A DNA stretch of 64,000 bases from Cacajao melanocephalus (GCA_963573385.1 CAUYLG010034752.1:1-64000), one strand, 5' to 3'; shown: positions 35,078 to 50,223, numbered from the stretch's first letter. Program-made: numbers and translations. The notes: generated from the letters alone by a model not told the origin.

Positions 35078-37746
35078 CAGTTGACCCTTGAACAATATGG
35101 GGATTAAGAGTACCAACCCTCCACACCATCATAAATGCATGTATAACTTGTGACTCCTCCAAAACTTAACTAATAGTAGCCTTCTGTTGATGGAAGCCTT
35201 ACTGATAACATGAACAGTTGATTAATGCATATTTTGTATGTCATATTTATTATATATTACATTCTTACAGTAAAGTAAGATATATAAAAAATTAAATACA
35301 TTTTATCTTGCTTATAATTTATTATTCATTAAGTATAAGAGGATCATTATGAAGGTCTTTATTATTGTCTTCACCTTGAGTAGGCTGAGGAAGAGGAAGA
35401 GGAGGGAGGGGTGGTTTTGCTGTCTCAGGGATGGCAGAGGTAGAGGATGTGGAAGAGGTGGAGGCAGGCACACTTGGTATAACTTTACAGAAATCATAAT
35501 TTCTGTCTGACTTTCTTGTTTTTTCATTTCTCTAAAAATGTTTCTATATGGTACTAATCTTTCATTCATCTTTGGCTTTAGTTTCAGTGCTCATATAATA
35601 GAAAGGTCCGTGTTATAAATTAAGTCAAAAGCAGTCTTGAATAATTGGATCCCTTCTGCCAGATTGTCTCATGTCAAATTTGTTTCCTGGCACTGCCTCT
35701 TCTACATCTTCCTCATTCCCTGGCACTGGTTTGGAAATACTCAGCTCCATCAAGTTGCCTTCTGTTAATTCCTCTGATGTGGTGTCTTCAGCTCTTGCAT
35801 TTCTCCAAGATCCCTGTCTTGAAACCCTTCACCCCTACCTATTTTTGCCATATCCACAATCTCTTCATGATTTCCTTGATTGGCTCTGTCATAAATCTCG
35901 AGAAGTCATGCACAACATCTGGTCACAGTTTCTTCAGCAGGAATTTATTGTTTTGGGTTGGATGGTTTTCATGGCTTTTTCTATAACAATGATGGCATCT
36001 TCAATGGTGTAATCCTTCCAGACTTTCATGATGTCTCTCTATTGGGGTTTTCTTCCATGGTGTTGACAATCCTTTCCACAGAATGCTGTGTGTCGTGAGC
36101 TTTAAAGTTCTTTAACTTCCTGATATAAAGGTTGAATTAGAGGACTTCTGTTTGGAGGAATGTAGGCCACTTTGTGTCTTTGGAGTTGAACTCTTAGGGT
36201 TCTGAGTGGCCAGGGGCATTATCCAACATCAAAAGAACACTAAAAGGCAATCCCTTATTGGCAAGATACTTCTGGAGTTCAGAGACAAAGCCATCAATGG
36301 AACCAATTGAGAAAAAGAGTTTTCATTGTCCAGACCTTCTTGTTGTACAACAAAAGACTGGTAGCTGGTGTTTATCTTTTCCCTTCAAGGCTCAGGGTTA
36401 GTGGCTTTATAGATAATGTTAGTCCTAATCATAGACCCAATTGTATTTACATGAAATAATAGAGTTAACCTATCCCTTTCTGCCTTGATCCTGGTGCTTC
36501 CTTACTAATAAATGTCCTTTGTGGCATTTTTCCTCACAGAATAGGGCACTTTCATCTGCATTAAAGATCTGTTCAGCCAGATACCCTTTTTCCTCAATTA
36601 TTTTCTTAATGGTGTTTGGGAACTCTTCTGCTGCCTCTTGGTCAGCAGAAGCTGCTTCTCCTGTTATCCTGACAATTTAAAAGCCAAACCACTTTCTAAA
36701 ATTATCAAACCATCCTTTGCTGGCATTGAATTCTCAAACTTAGATCCTTCACCTCCCTTTTGCTTTAAGTTGTCACATAATGACATTTCTTTTTCTTGAA
36801 TTGTATTAGAGTCCATAGGCATGCCTTTCTTATAGTAACCTTATACCCACATTTTCAATATGAGATAAAAGGATGTTTCACAAAAAGTGTAAGGATTTTG
36901 TGCCTGATGGTGTAGCTGCAGTGACAACTTCATGAATATCCTTTTTATTTTATTTTATTTTATTTTATTTTATTTTATTTTAACAGTGGTCCTTATGCTG
37001 GATGAATTTATCTTGCAATGGTGGGCAACCTCAGCTGCAGACCTCAATCTATGGAAAATATCAAGCAATTTTACTTTTTGTTGTAATGTCATAACTTTTC
37101 TCTGCTTCCTGGGAGCACTTCCAGCATCCACAGCAGCACTTCAAATAGGTCCCATGGTGTTATTCAAGGTTTACAGTATTGCACCAAACATGATGAAAAA
37201 TATGTAAGAACTGCAAGATATCCATTTATACTGTGATATGCAATTTACTAGAGAGAAGAACTGCTCATGTGGAGATGATTAGCATCACACAGCATTTTAA
37301 GCAGACATTTGCCACACTTGAGCTCACTGTAATAGCAATGAAGGTGGTTATAAAATTATTACAGTAGTATAGTATGGGTTATAGTCAATTTTATGCAGTT
37401 ATGATTTATTCTTCATTTTTACATTTGTTTACCTTTCTTTTGACTGCTAGTGGCACCATGTATGGTGTTTTTATGTATAAGTTTTGATAATTTTAGCTTT
37501 TTATAATAGATTTGTGTATATTTTATGGTAGTAAATGATAAAATAGGCTAGTATCTACATAGATTTTATGAATTCACAACATGCCTTTTTCTTAATTTTT
37601 TAAACTATTTCCAGGCTATGTGGTTCATGTGTGAGTTTTCCAAATTGTCACAGATCTCCAAAAAATTTTCCAATGTGTTTATTGAAAAAAATCTGCCTGT
37701 AAGTGGACCCAAGAAGTTTAAACCCATGTTATTCAAGGGTCAACTG
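35078..37746 (-). mobile_element. Complete Tigger2 DNA transposon (2669 bp)
   Basis: The terminal inverted repeats are CAGTTGACCCTTGAACAATA at 35078 and its near-reverse TATTCAAGGGTCAACTG ending at 37746. TA dinucleotides flank it (35076-35077 and 37747-37748), the standard pogo/Tc1-mariner duplication. The length is close to the intact consensus. The transposase gene lies on the minus strand and is broken by stops; its C-terminal part is at 35312-35569 (PYRNIFREMKKQESQTE, then a proline-rich tail). It starts only 15 bp from the end of Tigger1. Confidence 0.92.
36942..36981 (+). repeat. TTTTA microsatellite within Tigger2
   Basis: About eight TTTTA units, an expansion that is not part of the transposon consensus. 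Confidence 0.95.
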
Positions 37747-37783
37747 TATTAGGATTCCACTTGATAATCTGTTTTCTGAAGAG

Positions 37784-37784
<1 letters not shown>

Positions 37785-37816
<32 letters not shown>
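37785..37816 (+). repeat. TG dinucleotide microsatellite
   Basis: Sixteen uninterrupted TG units. Confidence 0.97.
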
Positions 37817-37819
<3 letters not shown>

Positions 37820-38864
37820 ACCACTGGATTAGATTAATAAAAATGATCAGTGATAAATGCCTTTCTCAGAAGCAAGGGGAAAAACCGTCAAATAGAACCT
37901 GTGCGCTTTGCCAAAGTTGAATAGAGTCGCTTCCTTCCTAAATTCAGGCCTTGCTGAAGTGACAAATTACTGATAGCCCAAAATTAGAATTGCCAAATAT
38001 TGTATGGGACATACTTAAACTAAAAACTATTTGCTTGCTTATCTGAAATTCAAATTTAGCTGATTATTTGCTAAATCTGGCAACCCTAATCAACACATAA
38101 TTCATAACAAAATATTGAATGGATTCTCCACTACAGTGATTTTGGAAAATCCTCATATCTTAGCTCCATGATTCATCGTGCGTTGATCCTTTTGCCTGCC
38201 ATGCAAGCCTCTCCCCAGCAGCCAGCAGACCTTCTTTGCTGGAATGTGATAAGAAACAGGCACTGTCAGGCCTTTTTACGCTGGAAGAGCCTTACTGCTT
38301 TCCAGGATATTGAGGACAAAGGTGTTCGACTTCTGCCACTGAACCAGTTTTTCCAATTCTTGTTGTTTTTACTTTTATATCATTCTATCCTTGAAATTTC
38401 AAGTTGTAAGCTTTAATTGGAACATTAATAGTGTCATAGAGTACTTCATCAATTTCAGGTACTTCTTTCTCTCAAAGGGAATTTTTAACATTATTTTTCT
38501 TTTGTCTTTGTCACTTTTCCCTTATAAACCTCAGTTCATTTGTGTGTTATCTTGCCAAGCACTAGGTGAATGCTACTAAAATCAGCTCGCTCTACTTCTG
38601 TATCCTTCTTTCCTTTTATAAAAGCCTGTTAGAGACAGAACTTATCAGAGAACTCCCTGGGTAGCTGCATTGGCTTTTTAGATGTCTCTTACTTGTCCCT
38701 TTTATTTAAATTCCATCACAAGAAATACCATTATAGGAAAGCTTTCTAGGCAATAAAGTCAAGTCCATGTTCTAAATAATCCATCATATGAATATTAATG
38801 GTTAATAGCCACATTAGATATGTGCTAAGTGATGTATGCTTATTCAGCCCTTAGAGCCAGTGGT
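37817..38864. other. Unique intron 10 segment
   Basis: AT-rich unique sequence; no gene or repeat recognised. Confidence 0.5.
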
Positions 38865-39000
38865 TAATTTCCATTTTAAAGAACAGAAAACCAAGACATG
38901 GGAGAGACAAAGTAACTTGCCCAAGGTCACAGCGCTGGAAATTTATGGAGCTGGGATCTGGACCTACATCTCTATCTGATTCCAAAATTATTGCTCATGG
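38865..39000 (-). repeat. MIR SINE fragment
   Basis: 'gtaacttgcccaaggtcaca' followed by a 'gagctgggatctggacc' stretch is the antisense of the MIR tRNA-related half. Confidence 0.85.
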
Positions 39001-39178
39001 TCATGGTGTTATACTCTGCAAACAAAGCTTTGTTGGCCTGGCTTCAGTCAATTAGGGGCAATAACAATCTGATGGAATGCCTGTCTATATTATAGCCACT
39101 CCAGTAGTAAAAGAAATGACTGTATGTTTCCCACATTGTGGGTTGGAGAAGATTGCTGAGCTCTTCCTAGTTACGTTA

Positions 39179-40559
<1,381 letters not shown>

Positions 40560-41470
40560 CCCTCTTCTCTGTCTGCTCTCATATCTTGTCTTATGACTTA
40601 AAATACCACCTCTGGGCAGACAACCCCAGCTTGTCTACTGAACTCTACATTCTGTGTGCAGTTGCCTGCTGGACATCCCACTTAGACTTGTAAAAGGCAG
40701 ATCTAACCTGGCAAAACAACCAGACTCTTGACTTTCCTCTCCAAAGCTGCTCTTCCCTCAATCTCCTCTCTCGGCAAATGTCCACTTTAATCTCTCAGTT
40801 TCTTAGGTCAAAAATCTAGGCCTCATCTGTTACTCCTGTCTTCCTCTCATAGATCAAATCCAATCAATCCTCAACTGACAGTTATTCCTTCACAATATGT
40901 TCAGAATCTGATCACTCTGCCTCATGCCCATTATCCTCATCCAAACTGTCTATGTCTCTTATAGATTTGTGCAGTCGTTTCCCACTTGGTTCTTCTCTTG
41001 CTCCCCCAGTCTCTTCTCCACATGCTACCCAGAGTGATATTTTAAAAACATAGTCATGGATCTCCTCTGATGAAAATCGTTAAATGATTTCCCATCTTGC
41101 TCAGTATAAAACCCAAGACCCTGCATAATCTGGCAGCCCTTCCGTATTTCTGATTTCACCTCCAGCCACTCTCCCCTTCTTCCCCTTTCAGTCTGGCCAC
41201 CATGGTCTCCTCACTTGGAACACGCTAAGTACCTGCTGTTCTGGTTCATTTGTCTGCTTGGGACATTCTTACCCTAAAGACACACATGACTCCTTCACTC
41301 CCTTTACTTCTCGGTTCAAATGTCACCACATCAGAAACCTTTTGCTGACCCATAGAAATGAGAAAAGACCATTTTTGTTTTTGTTTACTGTGTATCCTCA
41401 TTACCTAGAACAGTCTCATTACTTTGGACAAGGTAACAATCAAAAAATATTTGAAACCAGTAAATACAAA
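40560..41470 (+). repeat. L2 LINE fragment
   Basis: 'cccagagtgatattttaaaa', 'tttcccatcttgctcagtat', 'ctgcataatctggcagccct' and 'cggttcaaatgtcacca' follow the order of the L2 3' half in sense. Old and non-coding. Confidence 0.85.
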
Positions 41471-42228
41471 TGAATTGATTAGTTTCTAGGTAAGAAGAAA
41501 GTAGTAGTGTTATTTTTCCTTAAATGTCTTTGACTTAGTTTACGGGCTCCATCATCACTTTGATCAGTACTTTGTATGATCATGGTTAGATCGCATATCC
41601 CAATTTCTTCATCTGTAAAATTCAGAGTTGGGCTAGGTAGCGTGTAAGGCAAGTTGACTACATTCTTCTGGGATTGTAAAAGCAGAATATCTTCCAAGAT
41701 CCAATAATAGCATGCTGGGTCTCGGGGTCTCTTCTACAGATCTACGCCTGTGTCCACAGTGACAGAGCAGCCTTTTCTTCCACATTTCCTATTCACTTTG
41801 TGAACCCTTCTTCCTTACCATCAAGCACTTTATGTGTTTGTGCCATTATGACACACAGTGTGCAGGAGAGGTTGTGAGCTATGTTGCCAGACACCAGTTA
41901 ATAGCAACAGAACATAAAGTTTGTATGCAATTTACATCAAAAAGTTGGAGTAGATTCAACATTACCTATACAATAACCCGACCTCACTCACCTACATTGT
42001 GTTATGCCTTCCTGAGTGGGAGATAAAGGAGAGAGCATGGCAAGAATTATGCATAACCCAGTGAATGCCTTTGGGGAATGTCTTACATGCAGATGTCATT
42101 GGTTTCATGTGTTGTAGAGAGAAAACAAATGGTTTAGAAACCCTGGTGTTGTGATGCTTGAGATCTAGAGGTAAGAAATGTGGTCTCTACCTTCCTTCGT
42201 GGAGTTTATGACCTCTGTTAAAAAACCA
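41471..42228. other. Unique intron 10 segment
   Basis: A weak MIR-like word occurs near 41600 ('atttcttcatctgtaaaatt'). Otherwise nothing recognised. Confidence 0.45.
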
Positions 42229-42230
42229 TA

Positions 42231-42465
42231 CAGGTTGAGCATCCTATACCTGAAAATCTGAAAGCTGAAATGCTCCAGAATAAGAAACTTTTGGGTGCAG
42301 ACATGATGCTCAAATAAAATGTTCATTGGAGCATTTTGGGGTTCAGATTTTTGGATTTGGGATGCTCAAGTGGTAAGTATAATGCGAATATCCCAAGATT
42401 TAAATAAATCTGACATCTAAAACACTTCTGGTCCCAAGTGGTTTGGATAAGGGATACTCAACCTG
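42231..42465. mobile_element. Pogo-type MITE (235 bp) with TA duplication
   Basis: The terminal inverted repeats are CAGGTTGAGCATCC and GGATACTCAACCTG, and TA flanks both ends (42229-42230 and 42466-42467). The sequence resembles the MER44/Tigger7 group. Confidence 0.85.
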
Positions 42466-44893
42466 TACTGTGCAAAGATGTGAGGACACAGTTCATCTGT
42501 GTGAGTGCCAGATGCATAGTGCAGTTTGTGCTAGAGCTTTAGGGTGGGATCCTCATGGGCTGAGATTGTGGTGTTTGGTTTATAAAAGAAGGGAAACTTG
42601 AGTTGTATCATGAGAGGGGTCTCTCCTCTTCTCCAGAAGCCAATTCACAAGATGCTTTCCCTCTCCTCCTTGCTTTGACCTGCAGTGATATCAGTTTGGT
42701 TGGCACTAAGCATCAGGTTTCGACACTATTCACTGTGGTCCACCTACATTCACACTTTTGTAAACAAGTCCTCTTTGAATTATGCTAGTTCAGGTGGGTC
42801 ATCTGCTCTCTGTTGGGAAGCTACAACACAGCTGTGTAACAAATTTTCATTTTAATGGAAGAGATGAAACCAGCAGATTATGATTGTTTTTCTCCAGCAA
42901 GGTATGCAAAGTTGCTACATCCTTTACAGAAAGATAAACCTGATATCTGTGCCAAAGGAGAATGAGTAACATTTCTAAATCCCCAGCCTTCTGCTTAAAG
43001 TCCCTTGACTTTGGCATCCTGCTTACTTGTCCTTGTTGATACATATGTTACCTTGCATGGATCAAGGAGGAACCTGTCCTTGGTATCCTAAATAAGTGGG
43101 TTGACAATATCATTTATTTTCCAAAGTGGGACAACTTTGAGAGTGCAAGGGAGCACTACAAATAATGACTCAGGGACAATAGGTATAAACCAGGATTGTT
43201 GGAGGCAAACATGACTTAATGGTCATTCTACAGATAAATTAAGGGAGGTTATAAGTGTTTTCAGTTAATCAAAACTTGTAATTCTGCTTCAGAGAAAGTA
43301 AAGAGCACTCCTTCTGCTTGCTGGGTCTACCCTCTTGGTCATCTTCAGGGGCCCTGTTTTGGGCTGCAGGGAAAAACTCATTATTGTCTGTCCCAACTGC
43401 TGAGTGAAGAAGTCCGGCTCTGGGGATCAGGGCCACTTGGATGATTGAAGATTTTCACTGCTGGGCAGAGGCTGTGTGACATTATGGGTAACACCCAGGA
43501 TCTTCCTAGCATTGCCTTTGATAGGGAATTAAGGTCATAGGAAACTCGTTGAAGGGTCGGTCTCTTAATGTCTTCAAATTCTATCTTGTGATCAAAAGAA
43601 TTGAAGTATGGCCTGGCCCAGGGACGAGAGTGATTCTAAGTCTGGCAGATGCACAGTGGATGAGAAAGATGCAGATCCTCAGAGAGGAAGGGCAAGAGCA
43701 CTTCCATCAGGACCAGTGTGTGAGCAAAGGCCTAACAGCAGGGTGCCAGCAGCTATCCAAAGCAAATTAAAGACCTAAGCCACATCACCAGTGCACTCGT
43801 GTGTTTGCAGGGCTAGGCTTATTTAGAGGGACACATTTTCTTTACAAACCTTTCACCAACTAGAAACACGAAGAGATGCTTCAAAGCATCAGCCCTCCCT
43901 AGTAGCCTGGTGTGTGCCTGAAAGCTGCTGCTCCTCATTTGGCCTTGTGCTATCAGCTCAAGTGCAGTATTTGGGATTATCTAGTCAATTACTATGTTGG
44001 TGTTCTAGCTGCCTCTCAAATGATTTCCCTATTAGGGACTCCCTAATAGAAACATTTTGTTTTCCGCAGAAGAACAGTTTGGATATCCTTCAGATAACCA
44101 TCCTTTGTAATCTGCGCCAGAGTTTGGATTTATTTCCATAGCTTGAACATAACCCTCTTCTCCTAGTTGTCTTAGTACGTGGTGTTCTTGTTGCTAATTT
44201 ATGGGGAGCACTTTGCAACATGCTCTCCAGCTTGGTGATCATCATTTTCTGGTTTTGAAAACAAAGATGTTTCTTACAGTGGAAAATTCTTCGTGTACAC
44301 TCATAAGTTTGTATACATGTATTTTAATTTTGCAAAAGATCAGGGAGCTATTGCGGTTTGTTGGAAAACCTCTTCCAGGATTAAGAGATACTCTTATGAT
44401 GCCAAGCCAGAAGCTTTTGTCATTTGGGGCCTATTTATTATTTATCATGACTCAGATTGACACTTAGTTGAGTTGGAATTTCAAGTATGCAACATAATGG
44501 CTAATTCTCTCAGTAATAAATTATGCCTACAACTCTACAAACTCTAATAGCTGCCATAAGGTAGATGGCAGTGGTTGTGATTTTAGGCCTAGTGGCTTGG
44601 TTCTATCACATATGATTGACTTAGAGAGATTAGAGCACAGGCTTTCAGTTCAGTTATGCAGCATTAGTGAGGCTTAAGTATGGATGTAATGTATGGACCA
44701 AGACTAAAATAAACATGAATACCTAGTACAAATTGTCATCACTTTGGTTTTCTCATCACCACCTACACTTATTTAAAAAAACTCTCTTCTTAGATTTAGA
44801 AAGCTATCCGGGCTGTCTTGATTTTTGTTATCTGTGCTTCTGGACCCTTCACTGAAATGCTTCTGCCGGCAAACCTCTGAGTAGCTCCCTGTT
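42466..44893. other. Long repeat-free intron 10 segment
   Basis: About 2.4 kb without a recognised transposon, the cleanest stretch of this part of the intron. The piece at 43900-44760 is rich in homeodomain-like AT cores and contains a TGATTGAC word at 44612-44619, a PBX/HOX-like sequence. No coding evidence. It is a candidate for conserved regulatory DNA, by inference only. Confidence 0.4.
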
Positions 44894-45198
44894 CTTTCTT
44901 TGCCTTTGTTTTTTGAGATGGAATCTCACTCTATCATCCAGGCTGGAGTGCAGTGGCATGATCTCGGCTCACTGCAATCTCTGCCTCCCATGTTCAAGCT
45001 GATTCTCCTGCCTCAGCCTCCCGAGTAGCTGAGATTACAGATTGTGTGCCATCACTCCCAGCTGATTTTTGTATTTTTAGAGAGATGGGGTTTCACCATG
45101 TTGGCCAGGCTGGTCTTGAATTCCTGACCTCAGTTGATCCACCCGCCTCGGCCTCCCAAAATGCTGGGATTACAGGCATGAGCTACCACACTCGGCCT
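44894..45198 (-). mobile_element. Alu, near full length
   Basis: The reverse complement of both Alu monomers ends 'accacactcggcc'. The target duplication TAGCTCCCTGTT lies at 44882-44893 and 45199-45210. Confidence 0.95.
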
Positions 45199-45250
45199 TA
45201 GCTCCCTGTTTTTATCCACAAAAAGCATCTGTTTGCCTCGTTCTGTCTTC

Positions 45251-45551
45251 CTTTTTTTTCTTTTTTTTTTTTTTTTTGAGATGGAGAATTGCACTTGTTG
45301 CCCAGGCTGGAGTGCAAGGGCACGATCTCGGCAACCTCCACCTCCTGGGTTCAATCGATTCTTCTGCCTCAGCTTCCCAAGTAGCTGGGATTACAGGCAT
45401 GTGCCACCACACCCGGCCAATTTTTGTATTTTTAGTAGAGACAGGGTTTCTCCATTTGGTCAGGTTGGTCTCGAACTCTCAACCTCAGGTGATCTGCCCA
45501 CCTCAGCCTCCCAAAGTGCTGGGATTACAAGCGTGAGCCACCATTCCCGGT
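45251..45551 (-). mobile_element. Alu, near full length
   Basis: A poly-T of more than 15 bases precedes the reverse complement of both monomers. It lies 52 bp from the previous Alu in the same orientation. Confidence 0.95.
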
Positions 45552-45995
45552 CCTCCTTATGTCTTCTAATTCATTCAGAAGTGCAGTGACTGCCCGTTGC
45601 TTCTTTCCTGGCCAGAATAAAAAAAGCCTCCCTTGTGTATTCTGTCTCAGCTCAAATGAAAAGGGAAACTCAAAGAGCACACCCTAAAATTCACTCAGGA
45701 AGATCCTTCACTCATCAGGAATATGTTCCCTTTGGTCATCATATTTATTCATCATCTACTTTACTAGATTTGGAAACTTCTGTAGTTTCAATCAAAGAAA
45801 TGGTGGTGGCATTCAAAAAGAAGATGAGGAATTCTTTGGAAAACTACAATAGTGACAAACGTGATGCTCCATGTGAATAATCTCTGACTCACTTTTTTGT
45901 TCATTCATTAATTCATTTGTTCATTCTGAAAACATTTATGGTATGCCTGAGCAGTATTAGACACTGTGCTCAGTGCCAGAAAATTGAGATAAATG
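45552..45995. other. Unassigned intron 10 segment
   Basis: An 81-codon plus-strand open frame (45635-45880) resembles no family I know. A 'ttcattcattaattcatttg' repeat-like word starts near 45901. Confidence 0.4.
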
Positions 45996-46770
45996 ACATT
46001 ATCTCTTTTTTTGCTGACGATATAATAGTATTCCCAGAAAACCCAGGAGACGCTAATAAAAATGTATAAGAATATAATTTTGGAAAGATAATTGGATTAA
46101 TAATAATTTAAAAAACATAAGAGCTTTCTTCCATGCTATCAATAAAATGTAAAAATGAAAGTAGGAAAAGTATTTTATGCAAAATAATGACATAAAACTA
46201 CAAAATATTCAGAAATAAATTTAGCAAGATAAGTCAAGAAACTATATGAAAAACATGAAATAAATCTCAACAACTAGACGGTCATACCACAGTCTTAGAA
46301 GGGGAGACATTATATTATAAAAATGTCAAATTACCCCAAACTATTACGTACATTTAGCATAATACCAGTAAAATCTCAAGCCATTTTTAAGTAGATGAAA
46401 TAATCTCAAATTTAATATAGAAAAGTAAACACCCCAAAATAATAATACAAGTATCTAAAAAAATAGATACTTTTATTATTAGATATCAGTATATTCAACA
46501 AAGCTACTATAATAAAAACTAATATGGTATAGGCACAGAATAACAAATCAGCAGAATAGACTATAGAATCCAGAATATATCTCAATGTTAACAATAGACA
46601 CTGAGGATTACTAGAGCAGGGAGAGAGGGAGTGGGGCAAGGATTGAAAAACTGACTATTGGTTACTATGCTCAGTACTTGGATGACAGAATCAATTGTAC
46701 CTCAAACCTCAGCATCACGCAATATACCCAGATAACAAACATGTACAGGTACCACCAAACTATATGTTAA
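45996..46770 (+). repeat. L1 fragment (ORF2 and 3' end, internally deleted)
   Basis: It begins with reverse transcriptase sequence around the FADD-type block ('tttgctgacgatataatagt'), passes through degraded ORF2 and ends with an L1 3' end ('caatatacccagataacaaa'). Confidence 0.75.
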
Positions 46771-47290
<520 letters not shown>

Positions 47291-49091
47291 AATACATTAT
47301 TTGGCTTCATAATCTTTGACTGCCCCTTCATATTACAACAATTTTATAATATGTTTTTCAGAGAGAGAATAGAGAGATAACTTAGTTGTTCTAGCATGGT
47401 TGATGAAGTTTTAAAAAAAATTACTGATAGTTTATAATAATTTTTTTTTCAGTGTCCCAATTAGGTTAATAGCACATAAATTTTTAGGATTGATGTCAAA
47501 TTTGGAAAAGCCTTTATTGAGGAGAAAACTTCTGTGGTTTTGAGGTATCAGTGAAACCTGAATTCTCTGTATCAGTGGATCTGATGATTAGAAGAATTTC
47601 CTACAGATGATTAACTTCTGGCTGTCTTCTGGTTTCTCCTCCACTACATACTCCTGGTGCTGGGCACTCAAGTTCATGTTCACGCTGAGATGTGATCTCT
47701 TGCCCTGCACCTCTGTGTGACTTAGGAGCCAGAGGAGTGCTCCTGGAAGCCAGTGTTAGGATGCTGTCAATCACATAACTATCAGAATTGAATGAGATCC
47801 ACCTAAACATAGCCTACTTTTCTACTAAACCCTAGTGAAATATCCTCAACTCACCTTTCTGTTAGCTGGATCCCCCCAATGCTCATGGCCTATCTAATGT
47901 CACCCAATATAGAAGGGAAATTGGAGTAGAGAGAGACAGCAATCTTAAGCATTTTGGTTAAAATAGCTTAAATTTTACAAAAACTTGTAAAAATATTGAC
48001 CATGTTGCTAGACTATTGCTGGGTCCCCTCTCAGGGCACTGAACTTAAGCTTCATTAGTTTACTGTTATTATGTTTCTTCTTTTATTGGCAACCTGCTTG
48101 ATGCTCTATTGGAGAGAGTATTAAGCTCACAGTGAGTCTCCCTGGCCCCTGCCCCCTATCATCTTTGTGTGTGTCTGTGTTTATAGCGTTTAAAAATTTC
48201 CCTGTCATTTTTTTTGGGTCACACTACAGCATGGGCCCAAATAAGTCAGCCTTGCTTTTCTGGCTTCAAATCATTTTTTTTTAAACCCTGGATCTCAATG
48301 CAGGAACATTAAACACTACGACTGCAGTAATTTTAGAGTCAATGTCCTGAAAATGAGAAATTCCGATGAAATGATGTACTGCACAACATCGTTTCCAGCT
48401 CCTGCACCACCACTGAAGCTTTGCATACATTTTCCTCTTTCATTTTCATATATATTATATTTACCATCAATCTTGTGGCAAGTTGCAGAGTGGGGAGATT
48501 GGGTGACATGGTTCTCTGATTGAAGATCAATCCATAAATGGTGCTTTCCTGCTCTGGATGAAAAATGTGAGAACACAGCATTGCTACTCATGGGTCTTTT
48601 AACCCTGGTAGGAGCTTTAGTCCTGGTAACTGTAGCAAAGCAGTCAGCCAAAGATCTAAAGAGAAAAACTCATCGAGAGGAACGAAGAAAAACCATAAGA
48701 AGTGATTGATCACCTGAAGACCATTTCTGATGAGTTTGAATTTAAATACAAGAATCCCTGAAATGTCAAAAGAAGGCCTTGGATAAAGAACTCAAAGCCC
48801 AATTAATCTGTGGGAAAAATGCTTTTCTTTATTAATGGACTATTTTTAAATTTTTCATGCCCCTCATAAGGTTTTGGTCTCCTGAACGTAAGGGCTTAGT
48901 GCAACCAGTTTTGCAATATTTTCCATTTTAAAATTGGAAGGCTTATTCCTCAGATCAAGACCTTTTCTCCGTTCCAAGAGATGTAATCTTATCTCTGTTC
49001 AAAAACTGCATTACTCAGGGGAAAAGTGTAAGTGTGTGTACCTGTGTCTGTGTTTAAGTCCATTCTTATCAGCTTTGGAGGAGACTGCATT

Positions 49092-49094
<3 letters not shown>
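47291..49094. other. Intron 10 segment with no certain feature
   Basis: Mostly unique. A plus-strand frame at 48353-48709 with one stop (48521) has a hydrophobic then basic end and is discussed as a finding. No repeat recognised. Confidence 0.4.

Positions 49095-49147
<53 letters not shown>
49095..49147 (+). repeat. CA dinucleotide microsatellite
   Basis: About 26 uninterrupted CA units; probably highly polymorphic. Confidence 0.98.
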
Positions 49148-49149
<2 letters not shown>

Positions 49150-49674
49150 TTTTGACATTACTGGTCTAACCACATTGCAATCGCAATAATGAAAAACAGA
49201 ATGGGCAGAAGCCCAGGGGCTTTGAGTGTATTTTCCAGAGTGGATTACAAAAATTGGTGGGAAAGAAATAGCTTCATGTACAGAAAAGGATTTGGAAATA
49301 AGGGCATCAAGAGCTTTCTGGGAAGAAATGTGAACCAGATGGAAAACCCAAAATTAAGGATGATGATGAAAGGAAAGAAGTAGTTGTTTCTTAGAAGCAG
49401 TGGGGCAGGGAGGTAGGGGGAGATGTGTCAATTCTCTGTTACCTAGTTGTCAAGGTACTAGTATAAGAGGAAGGGTAGTGCAGTGTAAATGACATAAGAT
49501 TTGGGACTATGTGATTCGTGTTACTGCTTTTCTCCAGATTTACTTGCTCCAGCTGCCTCTGGGTGCTGGCCAGTTGCTCATCAGAGAACTCTTCACCACT
49601 ACCTTTCCCCCATCTCTTAACATTGTCAGCTGTCCCAGCCTCCCCAGGGTGAGGACCCTGCCACTTCCCACTTT

Positions 49675-49964
49675 TATTTTTTGAGATGGAGTCTCGCCCT
49701 ATCACTGAGGCTGGAGTGCAGTGGCATGATCTTGGCTCATTGAAAACTCGGCCTCCCAGGTTCAAGTGATCCTCCCACCTCAGTCTCCCAAGTAGCTGGG
49801 ACTATAGGCATGTACCACTACGCCTGGCTAATTTTTGTATTTTTGGTAGAGACAGGGTTTCACCATGTTGCTCAGGCTGATCTTGAACTCCTGACCTCAA
49901 GTGATCTGCCTGCCTCAGCCTCCCAAAGTGCTGGAATTACAGGCCTGAGCAACCGCACCTGGCT
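49675..49964 (-). mobile_element. Alu, near full length
   Basis: Reverse complement of both monomers. AGGACCCTGC occurs at 49652-49661 and 49965-49974 as the target duplication. Confidence 0.94.
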
Positions 49965-50117
49965 AGGACCCTGCTTTTGCATGGCTTCCCTATGCTCACT
50001 GGGCAGAACTGCAGCAACCCTGCCCCGGACCTTTCCATCACACCTAGGCTCAGAAGCGTTGGGAAGTGGCATGGGATCTGACCTCCCCAGTGGCTGACTG
50101 GAGAGCTCAGCTAACAC

Positions 50118-50223
50118 AGACACACCTAGAAGTGTTGGGAAGTTCACACTTCTAGAAGCGTCTGGCATCCTTTGAGCAGTGAGAGAAAGGAGACAGGAAA
50201 GACCTGGCAGATACATTCTGCTC
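50118..50223 (-). repeat. Inverted repeat, left arm
   Basis: Its reverse complement aligns with 51481-51587 at roughly 87% identity by eye. It includes CACTTCTAGAAG-type palindromic sequence. Family unknown to me. Confidence 0.8.
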
